Of a stretch of DNA of 64,000 nucleotides, positions 1 through 9,520 are shown piece after piece. Every line of letters begins with the position of its first letter. Position 1 is the stretch's first letter. The notes beneath the pieces are model-generated. The model searched no databases. It was not told the origin of the DNA and was given only the letters and a program-made list of their open reading frames with translations. The position numbers were made by a program, and so were the translations under genes. The stretch covers positions 10,823,348 through 10,887,347 of the forward strand of contig OZ026600.1 in the NCBI GenBank assembly GCA_964020085.1, read 5' to 3'. The DNA is from Micromussa lordhowensis (Eukaryota > Cnidaria > Anthozoa > Scleractinia > Lobophylliidae).

Positions 1-214
1 GCACTCCCGGGGTCGGTCCGAGTCCACATGCAAAGTTTCGGAGCTGCGCAAAATGTCACACTATGCTAACCAGCCCGATTTCTAATAAGCCGAGCTTGGT
101 GCGCGTCGCAACTTTGCAAACTAATGGCACCAAAGCACTCCCGGGGTCGGTCCGAGTCCACATGCAAAGTGTCGGAGCTGCGCAAAATGTCACACTATGC
201 TAACCAGCCCGATT

Positions 215-224
215 GCTAATTAGC
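215..224. other. Perfect 10-bp palindrome GCTAATTAGC (example of a per-S-monomer site)
   Basis: GCTAATTAGC is its own reverse complement and occurs at the junction of most S monomers; this is one example. It overlaps the imperfect palindrome GCCGAGCTTGGC just downstream, which becomes perfect (GCCAAGCTTGGC) at 4503-4514. It contains TAA and TAG on both strands, which closes reading frames at S junctions. It is absent from L monomers. Confidence 0.9.
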
Positions 225-293
225 CGAGCTTGGCGCGCGTCGCAACTTTGCAAACTCATGGCACCAAAGCACTACCGTGGTTGGTCCGAGTCC
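221..293 (+). promoter_or_regulatory. Possible Pol III A-box/B-box pair (example of a per-monomer motif)
   Basis: TAGCCGAGCTTGG (221-233) fits the tRNA A-box pattern TRGCNNAGYNGG with one extra base. GGTCCGAGTCC (283-293) differs from the B-box pattern GGTTCGANTCC at one base (C for T). Both are on the same strand in the right order, 62 bp apart start to start, which is longer than in a simple tRNA but within the range tolerated with introns or long arms. About half the monomers read GGTCCGGGTCC, which is a poorer match. No tRNA cloverleaf can be drawn: the T stem has only two pairs. Activity is unproven; chance similarity is quite possible. Confidence 0.2.
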
Positions 294-358
294 ACATGCA
301 AAGTTTCGGAGCTGCGCAAAATGTCACACTCTGCTAACCAGCCCGATTGCTAATTAGC
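225..358 (+). repeat. Reference short monomer (S, 134 bp)
   Basis: This is a typical S monomer, measured from the C of CGAGCTTGG. In order it contains: the CpG-dense GGCGCGCGTCGC; the arm AACTTTGCA (244-252); TGGCACCAAAGCAC; a CCGGGG-type block (here mutated); GGTCCGAGTCC (283-293); the second arm TGCAAAGTT (297-305); TTCGGAGCTGCGCAAAATG; TCACACTATGC or a variant; AACCAGCCC; and the palindrome GCTAATTAGC leading to the next monomer. The commonest form has 11 CpG sites and about 54% GC. An S subtype has AGTCGGATTGCTAGTTAGCC at the junction instead. The split point and strand are arbitrary. Confidence 0.95.
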
Positions 359-518
359 CGAGCTTGGCGCGCGTCGAAACTTTGCAAACTCATGGCACCA
401 AAGCACTACCGTGGTTGGTCCGAGTCCACATGCAAAGTTTCAGAGCTGCGCAAAATGTCACACTATGCTAACCAGCTCGGCAGATCCCCGGGTGCGGCCG
501 GCTGGCTGCCTCGTTAGC
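359..518 (+). repeat. Reference long monomer (L, 160 bp)
   Basis: Same as S until AACCAGC, after which 38 bp (479-516) replace the 12-bp AT-rich S segment, a net gain of 26 bp. The 38-bp segment carries GGCAG (479-483), CCCCGGG, GGCCGGC and CTGCC (506-510) and ends in CTCGTTA. GGCAG and CTGCC are inverted repeats around internal palindromes CCCGGG and GCCGGC. One L subtype has GGAGCAGCGAAAAATG and GTGCCAACC, another has GATGCCCGGGTGCAGCC. Confidence 0.95.
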
Positions 519-3500
519 CGTGCTTGGCGCGCGTCGCAACTTTGCAAACATAATGGCACCAAGGCACTCCCGGGGTCGGTCCGGGTCCACATGCAAAGTT
601 TCGGAGCTCTCCAAAATGTCACACTATGCTAACCATCCCAATTCCTAATTAGCTGACCTTGGCGCGCGTTGCAACTTTGCAAACTAATGGCACCAAACCC
701 CTCCCGGGTTCGGTCCGAGGTCACATGCAAAGTTTCGGAGCTGCGAAAATGTCACACTATGCTAACCAGCCCGGCATGTCCCCGGGTGCGGCCGGCTGGC
801 TGCCTCGTTAGCCGAGCTTGGCGCGCGTCGCAAGTTTGCAAACTAATGTCACCAAAGCACTACCGGGGTCAGTCTAAGTCCACATGCGAAGTTTTGGAGC
901 TGCGCAAAATGTCACACAATGCTAACCAGCCCGGCAGATCCCCGGGTGCGGCCGGCTTGCTGCCTTGTTAGCCGAGCGTGGCGCGCGTCGCAACTTTGCA
1001 AACTAATGGCACCAAAGCACTCCCGGGGTCGGTCCGAGTCCAATATGCAAAGTTTCGGAGCTGCGCAAAATGTCACACTGTGCTAACCAGGCCGGCAGAT
1101 CCCCGGGTTTGGCCGGCTGGCTTCCTCGTTAGTCGAGCTTTGCGCGCTCGCAACTTTGCAAAGTAATAGCACCAAAGCACTCCCGGGGTCGGTGCAGGTC
1201 CACATGCAAAGTTTCGGGGCTGCGCAATATGTCACACTATGCTAACGAGCCCGATTGCTAATTAGCCGAGCTTGGCGCGCGTCGCAACTTTGCAAACTAG
1301 TGGCAGCAAAGCACTCCCGGGGTCGGTCCGGGTCCACATGCAAAGTTTCGGAGCAGCGAAAAATGTCACACTATGCCAATTAGCCCGGCAGATGTCCGGG
1401 TGCGGCCGGCTGGCTGCCTTGTTAGCCGAGCTTGGCGTTCGTCGCAACTTTGCAAACTAATGGCACCAACGTACTCCCGGGGTCGGTCCAAGTCCACATG
1501 CAAAGTTTCGAAGCTGCGCAAACTGTCACACTATGCTAACCAGCCCGGCCGATCCCCGGGTGCGGCCGCCTGGCTGCCTCGTTAGCCGAGCTTGGCGCGC
1601 GTCGCAACTTTGCAAACTAATGGCACCAAAGTACTCCCGGGGTCGGTCCGAGTCCACATGCAAAGTTTCGGAGCAGCGAAAAATGTCACACTATGCCAAT
1701 TAGCCCGGCAGATGTCCGGGTGCGGCCGGCTGGCTGCCTTGTTAGCCGAGCTTGGCGTTCGTCGCAACTTTGCAAACTAATGGCACCAAAGCACTCCCGG
1801 GGTCGGTCCGGGTCCACATGCAAAGTTTCGGAGCTGCGCAAAATGTCACACTATGCTAACCAGTCGGATTGCTAGTTAGCCGAGCTTGGCGCGCGTCGCA
1901 ACTTTGCAAACTAATGGCACCAAAGCACTCCCGGGGTCGGTCCGGGTCCACATGCAAAGTTTCGGAGCTGTGCAAATTGTGACACTATGCTAACCAGCCC
2001 GATTGCTAATTAGCCGAGCTTGGCACGCGTCGCAACTTTGCAAACTTATGGCACCAAAGCACTCCCGGGGTCGGTCCGGGTCCACATGCAAAGTTTTGGA
2101 GCTGCACAAAATGTCACACTATGCTAACTAGCCCGATTGCTAATTAGCCGAGCTTGGCGCGCGTCGCAACTTTGCAAACTAATGGCACCAAAGCACTCCC
2201 GGGGTCGGTCGGAGTCCACATGCAAAGTTTCGGAGCAGCGAAAAATGTCACACTGTGCCAACCAGCCCGGCAGATGCCCGGGTGCAGCCAGCTGGCTGCC
2301 TCACTAGCCGAGCTTGGCGCGCGTCGCAACTTTGCAAACTAATGGCACCAAAGCACTCCCGGGGTCGGTCCGGGTTAACATGCAAAGTTTCGGAGCTGCG
2401 CAAATTGTGACCCTATGCTAACCAGCCCGATTGCTAATTAGCCGAGCTTGGCGCACGTCGCAACTTTGCAAACTAATGGCACCAAAGCACTCCCGGGGTC
2501 GGTCCGAGTCCACATGCAAAGTTTCGGAGCTGCGCAAAATGTCACACTATGCTAACCAGTCGGATTGCTAGTTAGCCGAGCTTGGCGCGTGTCGCAACTT
2601 TGCAAACTAATGGCACCAAAGCACTCCCTGGGTCGGTCCGGGTCCATATGCAAAGTTTCGGAGCTGCGCAAATTGTGACACTATGCTAACCAGCCCGATT
2701 GCTAATTAGCCGAGCTTGGCGCACGTCGCAACTTTGCAAACTAATGGCACCAAAGCACTCCCGGGGTCGGTCCGAGTCCACATGCAAAGTTTCGGAGCTG
2801 CAAAAAATGTCACACTATGCTAGCCGGCCCGATTGCTAATTAGCCGAGCTTGGCACGCGTCGCAACTTTGCAAACTAATGGCACCAAAGCACTCCCGGGG
2901 TCGGTCCGAGTCCACATGCAAAGTTTCGGAGCTGCGCAAAATGTCACACTATGCTAACCAGCCCGATTGCTAATTAGCCGAGCTTGGCACGCGTCGCAAC
3001 TTTGCAAACTAATGGCACCAAAGCGATCCCGGGGTCGGTCCGGGTCCACATGCAAAGTTTTGGAGCTGCACAAAATGTCACACTATGCTAACTAGCCCGA
3101 TTGCTAATTAGCCGAGCTTGGCGCGCGTCGCAACTTTGCAAACTAATGGCACCAAAGCACTCAAGGGGTCGGTCCGAGTCCACATGCAAAGTTTCGGAGC
3201 AGCGAAAAATGTCACACTGTGCCAACCAGCCCGGCAGATGCCCGGGTGCAGCCAGCTGGCTGCCTCATTAGCCGAGCTTGGCGCGCGTCGCAACTTTGCA
3301 AACTAATGGCACCAAAGCACTCCCGGGGTCGGTCCGGGTTAACATGCAAAGTTTCGGAGCTGCGCAAAATGTCACACTATGCTAACCAGCCCGATTGCTA
3401 ATAAGCCGAGCTTGGCGTACTTCGCAAATTTGCAAGCTAATGGCACCAAAGCACTCCTGGGTTCGGTCCGGGTCCACATGCAAAGTTTTGGAGCTACGCA

Positions 3501-6500
3501 AAATGTCACACTATGCTAACTAGCCCGATTGCTAATTAGCCGAGCTTGGCGCGCGTCGCAACTTTGCAAACTAATGGCACCAAAGCACTCCCGGGGTCGG
3601 TCCGGGTCCACACGCAAAGTTTCGGAGCTGCGCAAAATGTCACACTATGCTAACCAGTCGGATTGCTAGTTAGCCGAGCTTGCCACGTGTTGCAACTTTG
3701 CAAACTAATGGCACCAAAGCACTCCCTGGGTCGGTCCGGGTCCATTTGCAAAGTTTCGGAGCTGCGCAAATTGTGACACTATGCTAACCAGCCCGATTGC
3801 AATTTAGCCGAGCTTGGCGCACGTCGCAACTTTGCAAACTAATGGCACCAAAGCACTCCCGGGGTCGGTCCGAGTCCGCATGCAAAGTTTCGGAGCAGCG
3901 AAAAATGTCACACTATGCCAATTAGCCCGGCAGATCCCCGGGTGCGGCCGGCTGGCTGCCTCGTTAGCCGAGCTTGGCGCGCGTCGCACCTTTGCAAACT
4001 AATGGCACCAAAGCACTCCCGGGGTCGGTCCGGGTCCACATGCAAAGTTTCGGAGCTGCGCAAAATGTCACACTATGCTAACCAGCCCGATTGCTAATTA
4101 GCAGAGCTTGGCGTACTTCGCAAATTTGCAAACTAATGGCACTAAAGCACTCCCGGGGTCGGTCCGGGTCCACATGCAAAGTTTCGGAGCTGCGCAAAAT
4201 GTCACACTATGCTAACCAGCCCGATTGCTAATTAGCCGAGCTTGGCGCGTGTCGCAACTTTGCAAACTAATGGCACGAAACTACTCCCGGGGTCGGTCCG
4301 GGTCCACATGCAAAGTAACGGAGCTGCGCAAAATGTCACACTATGCTAACCAGCCCGATTGCTAATTAGCAGAGCTTGGCGTACTTCGCAAATTTGCAAA
4401 CTAATGGCATTAAAGCACTCCTGGGTTCGGTCCGGGTCCACATGCAAAGTTTTGGAGCTACGCAAAATGTCACACTTTGCTAACTAGCCCGATTGCTAAT
4501 TAGCCAAGCTTGGCGCGCGTCGCAACTTTGCAAACTAATGGCACCAAAGCACTCCCGGGGTCGGTCCAAGTCCACAGGCAAAGTTTCAGAGCAGCGAAAA
4601 ATGTCACACTATGCCAATTAGCCCGGCAGATCCCCGGCTGCGGGCGGCTGGCTGCCTCGTTAGCCGAGCTTGGTGCGCGTTGCACCTTTGCAAACTAATG
4701 GCACCAAAGCACTCCCGGGGTCGGTCCGGGTCCACATGCAAAGTTTCCGAGCTGCGCAAAATGTCACACTATGCTAACCAGCCCGATTGCTAATTAGCCG
4801 AGCTTGGCGCGCGTCGCAACTTTGCAAACTAATGGCACCAAAGCACTCCCGGGGTCGGTCCGAGTCCACATGCAAAGTTTGGGAGCTGCGCAAAATGTCA
4901 CACTATGCTAAGCAGCCAGATTGCTAATTAGCCGAGCTTGGCGCGCGTCGCAACTTTGCAAACTAATGGCATCAAAGCACTCCCGGGGTTGGTCCGAATC
5001 CACATGCAAAGTTTCGCAGCTGGGCAAAATGTCGCACTATGCTAAGCGGCCCGGCAGATCCCCGGGTGCGGCCGCTGGCTGGCTAGTTAGCCGAGCTTGG
5101 CGCGCCTTGCAACTTTGCAAATTAATGGCACCAAAGCACTCCCGGGGTCGGTCCGGGTCCACATGCAAAGTTTCGGAGCTGCGCAAAATGTCACACTATG
5201 CTAACCAGCCCGGCAGATCCCCGGGTGTGGCCGGCTGGCTGGCTAGTTAGCCGAGCTTGGCGCGCGTTGCAACTTTGCAAACTAATGGCACCAAAGCACT
5301 CACGGGGTCGGTCCGGGTCCACATGCAAAGTTTTGGAGCTGCGCAAAATGTCATACTATGCTAACCAGCCCGATTGCTAATTAGCCGACCTTGGCGCGCG
5401 TCGCAACTTTTCAAACTAATGGAACCAAAGCACTCCCGGGGTCGGTCCGGGTCCACATGCAAAGTTTCGGAGCTGCGCAAAATGTCACACTATGCTAACC
5501 AGTCGGATTGCTAGTTAGCCGAGCTTGGCGCGCGTCGCAACTTTGCAAACTAATGGCACCAAAGCACTCCCGGGGTCCGTCCGAGTCCACATGCAAAGTT
5601 TCGAAGCTGCGCAAACTGTCACACTATGCTAACCAGCTCGGCAGATCCCCGGGTGCGGCCGGCTTGCTGCCTCGTTAGCCGAGCTTGGCGCGCGTCGCAA
5701 CTTTGCAAACTATTGGCACCAAAGCACTCCTGGGGTCGGTCCGAGTTAAATATGCAAAGTTTCGGAGCTGCGCAAAATGTCACACTGTGCTAACCAGGCC
5801 TGCAGATCCCCGGGTGTGGCCGGCTGGCTGCCTCGTTAGCCGAGCTTGGCGCGCGTCGCAACTTTGCAAACTAATGGCACCAACGTACTCCCGGGGTCGG
5901 TCCAAGTCCACATGCAAAGTTTCGAAGCTGCGCAAACTGTCACACTATGCTAACCAGCCCGGCCGATCCCCGGGTGCGGCCGGCTGGCTGCCTCGTTAGC
6001 CGAGCTTGGCGCGCGTCGCAACTTTGCAAACTAACGGCACCAAAGTACTCCCGGGGTCGGTCCGAGTCCACATGCAAAGTTTCGGAGCTGCGCAAAATGT
6101 CACACTATGCTAACCGGCCCGATTACTAATTAGCCGAGCTTGGCACGCGTCGCAACTTTGCAAACTAATGGCACCAAAGCACTCACGGGGTCGGTCCGGG
6201 TCCATATGCAAAGTTTCGGAGCTGCGCAAATTGTGACACTATGCTAACCAGCCCGATTGCTAATTAGCCGAGCTTGGCGCACGTCGCAACTTTGCAAACT
6301 AATGGCACCAAAGCACTCCCGGGGTCGGTCCGAGTCCACATGCAAAGTTTCGGAGCTGCGCAAAATGTCACACTATGCTAACCGGCCCGATTACTAATTA
6401 GCCGAGCTTGGCACGCGTCGCAACTTTGCAAACTAATGGCACCAAAGCACTCGCGGGGTCGGTCCGAGTCCACATGCAAAGTTTCGGAGCAGCGAAAAAT

Positions 6501-8779
6501 GTCACACTGTGCCAACCAGCCCGGCAGATGCTCGGGTGCAGCCGGCTGGCTGCCTCGTTAGCCCAGCTTGGCGCGCGTCGCAACTTTGCAAACTAATGGC
6601 ACCAAAGCACTCCCGATGTCGGTCCGGGTACACATGCAAAGTTTCGGAGCAGCGAAAAATGTCACACTGTGCCAACCAGGCCGGCAGATGCCCGGGTGCA
6701 GCCGGCTGGCTGCCTCGTTAGCCGAGCTTGGCGTGCGTGGCAACTTTGCAAACTAATGGCACCAAAGCACTCCCGGGGTCGGTCCGGGTACACATGCAAA
6801 GTTTCGGAGCTGCGCAAAATGTCACACTATGCTAACCAGTCGGATTGCTAGTTAGCCGAGCTTGGCGCGCGTCACAACTTTTCAAACTAATGGCACCAAA
6901 TCACTCCCGGGGTTGGTCCGAGTAGACATGCAAATTTTCGGAGCTGCGCAAAATGTCACACTCTGCTAACCAGCCCGAATGCTAATTAGCCGAGCTTGGC
7001 GCGCGTCGAAACTTTGCAAACTAATGGCACCAAAGCACTCCCATGGTTGGTCCGAGTCCACATGCAAAGTTTCGGAGCTGCGCAAAATGTCACACTATGC
7101 TAACCAGCCCGGCAGATCCCCGGGTGCGGCCGGCTGGCTGCCTCGTTAGCCGAGGTTGGCGCACGTCGCAACTTTGCAAACTAATGGCACTAAAGCACTC
7201 CCGGGGTCGGTCCGGGTCCACAAGCAAAGTTTCGGAGCTCTCCAAAATGTCACACTATGCTAACCAGCCCAATTGCTAATTAGCTAACCTTGGCGCGCGT
7301 CGCAACTTTGCAAACTAATGGCACCAAACCCCTCCCGGGTTCGGTCCGAGTTCACATGCAAAGTTTCGGAGCTGCGAAAATGTCACACTATGCTAACCAG
7401 CCCGGCAGGTCCCCGGGTGCGGCCGGCTGGCTGCCTCGTTAGCCGAGCTTGGCGCGCGTCGCAACTTTGCAAACTAATGTCACAAAAGCACTACCGGGGT
7501 CGGTCCAAGTCCACATGCGAAGTTTTGGAGCTGCGCAAAATGTCACACAATGCTAACTAGCCCGGCAGATCCCCGGGTGCGGCCGGCTGGCTGCCTCGTT
7601 ATCCGAGCTTGCCGCGTGTCGCAACTTTCCAAACTAATGCCACCAAAGCACTCCCGGGGTCGGTCCGAGTCCACATGCAAAGTTCCGGAGCTGCGCAAAA
7701 TGTCACACTATGCTAAGTAGCCCGATTGCTAATTAGCCGAGCTTGGCGCGCGTCGCATCTTTGCAAACTAATGGCACCAAAGCACTCCCGGGGTTGGTCC
7801 GAGTCCACATGCAAAGTTTGGGAGCTGCACAAAATATCACACTATTCTAACCAGCCCGGTAGATGCCTGGGTGCGGCCGGCTGGTTGCCTCGTTAGCCGA
7901 GCTTGGCGCACGTCGCAACTTTGCAAACTAATGCCACCAAAGCAATCCTGGGGTCGGTCCGGGTTCACATGCAAAGTTTCGGAGCTGCGCAAAATGTCAC
8001 ACTATGCTAACCAGCCCGATTGCTAATAAGCCGAGCTTGGCGCGTGTCGCAACTTTGCAAACTAATGGCACCAAAGCACTCCCGGGGTCGGTCCGAGTCC
8101 ACATGCAAAGTTTCGGAGCTGCGCAAAATATCACACTATGCTAACCAGCCCGGCAGATGCCCGGGTGCAGCCGGCTGGCTGCCTTGTTAGCCGAGCTTGG
8201 CGCGCGTCACAACTTTGCAAACTAATGGCACCAAGGCACTCCCGGGGTCGGTCCGGGTCCACATGCAAAGTTTCGGAGCGGCGCAAAATGTCACACTGTG
8301 CTAACCAGCCCGATTGCGAATTAGCCGAGCTTGGCGCGCGTCGCAACTTTTCATACTAATGGCACCAAAGCACTTTTGGGGTCGGTCCGAGTCCACATGC
8401 AAAGTTTTGGAGCTGCGCAAAATGTCACACTATGCTAACCAGCCCGGCAGATGCCCGGGTGCGGCCGGCTGGCTACCTCGTTAGCCGAGCTTGGCGCGCG
8501 TCGCAACTTTGCAAACTAATGGCACCAAAGCACTCCCGGGGTCGGTCCGAGTCCACATGCAAAGTTTCGGAGCTGCGCAAAATGTCATACTATGCTAACC
8601 AGTCGGATTGCTAGTTAGCCGAGGTTGGCGCGCGTCGCAACATTTCAAACTAATGGCACCAAAGCACTCCCGGGGTTCGTCCGAGTCCACATGCAAAGTT
8701 TTGGAACTGCGCAAAATGTCACAGTATGCTAACGAGCCCGGCAGATGCCCGGGTGCGGCCGGCTGGCTGCCTTGTTAGC

Positions 8780-9074
8780 CGAGCGTGGCGCGCGTCGCAA
8801 CTTTGCAAACTAATGGCACCAAAGCACTCCCAGGGTCGGTCCGAGTCCAATATGCAAAGTTTCGGAGCTGCGCAAAATGTCACACTGTGCTAACCAGGCC
8901 GGCAGATCCCCGGGTGTGGCCGGCTGGCTTCCTCGTTAGTCGAGCTTTGCGCGCATCGCAACTTTGCAAAGTAATGGCACCAAAGCACTTCCGGGGTCGG
9001 TCCAGGTCCACATGCAAAGTTTCGGAGCTGCGCAATATGTCACACTATGCTAACCAGCCCGATTGCTAATTAGC
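8780..9074 (+). repeat. Linked L*-S* dimer subfamily (161 + 134 bp)
   Basis: This L monomer has one extra base (CCAATATGC instead of CCACATGC), so it is 161 bp, and ends in CGTTAGTCGAGCTTTGCG. The following S monomer has TTTGCAAAGTAATGG, which creates the 12-bp perfect palindrome ACTTTGCAAAGT (8961-8972). The pair recurs, always in this order, at about 973, 10493, 18300, 20013, 28344, 29655, 31234, 36868, 38179, 43551, 46062, 48272, 51801, 54041, 55192, 56210, 57261, 61004 and 61914. Confidence 0.9.
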
Positions 9075-9520
9075 CAAGCTTGGCGTGCGTCGCTACTTTG
9101 CAAACTAGTGGCAGCAAAGCACTCCCGGGGTCGGTCCTGGTCCACATGCAAAGTTTCCGAGCTGCGCAATATGTCACACTATCCTAAGAAGCCTGATTGC
9201 TAATTAGCCGAGCTTGGCGCGCATCGCAATTTTGCAAACTAATGGCACCAAAGCACTCCCGGGGTCGGTCCAAGTCGACATGCAAAGTTTCGGAGCTGCG
9301 CAAAATGTCACACTATGCTAACCAGTCGGATTGCTAGTTAGCCGAGCTTGGCGCGCGTCGCAACTTTGCAAACTAATGGCACCAAAGCACTCCCGGGGTC
9401 GGTATGGGTCCATATGCACAGTTTCGGAGCTGCGCAAATTGTGACACTATGGTAACCAGCTCGATTGCTAATTAGCCGAGCTTGGCGCACGTCGCAACTT
9501 TGCAAACTAATGGCACCAAA

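Larger units (their letters stand above)
1..9520. repeat. HOR-A copy 1: 66-monomer, 9,520-bp higher-order repeat
   Basis: Position 1 lines up with 9521 and 19041, giving a 9,520-bp period. Anchoring on the C of the CGAGCTTGG block (first anchor 91, next copy 9611) gives 66 monomers. Their order from 91 is 2S-1L-1S-3L-1S-3L-3S-1L-6S-1L-4S-1L-4S-1L-2S-2L-2S-3L-3S-2L-2S-1L-1S-2L-1S-1L-1S-1L-1S-1L-1S-2L-5S. That is 40 S (134 bp) and 26 L (160 bp), which sums to exactly 9,520 because the few 1-bp indels cancel. Neighbouring monomers differ from one another far more than copy 1 differs from copy 2, which defines a true higher-order repeat. No gene, RNA gene or transposon is visible. The window opens inside a monomer, so 1-90 is partial. 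Confidence 0.97.

Noticed and set aside
221..300. tRNA genes
   Set aside because: Only A- and B-box-like strings are present. Acceptor stem, anticodon arm and a five-pair T stem cannot be formed.
225..358. Assignment to a named grass centromere satellite
   Set aside because: Monomer length is in the same range and short strings such as ACATG with GTTTTGGA look familiar, but the similarity is too short to call from memory. A BLAST search of the S and L monomers would decide.
1345..1365. CENP-B box
   Set aside because: I compared TTTCGGAGCAGCGAAA and the CCCGGGTTCGG variants with NTTCGNNNNANNCGGGN on both strands. The first half can match but the CGGG half never does.
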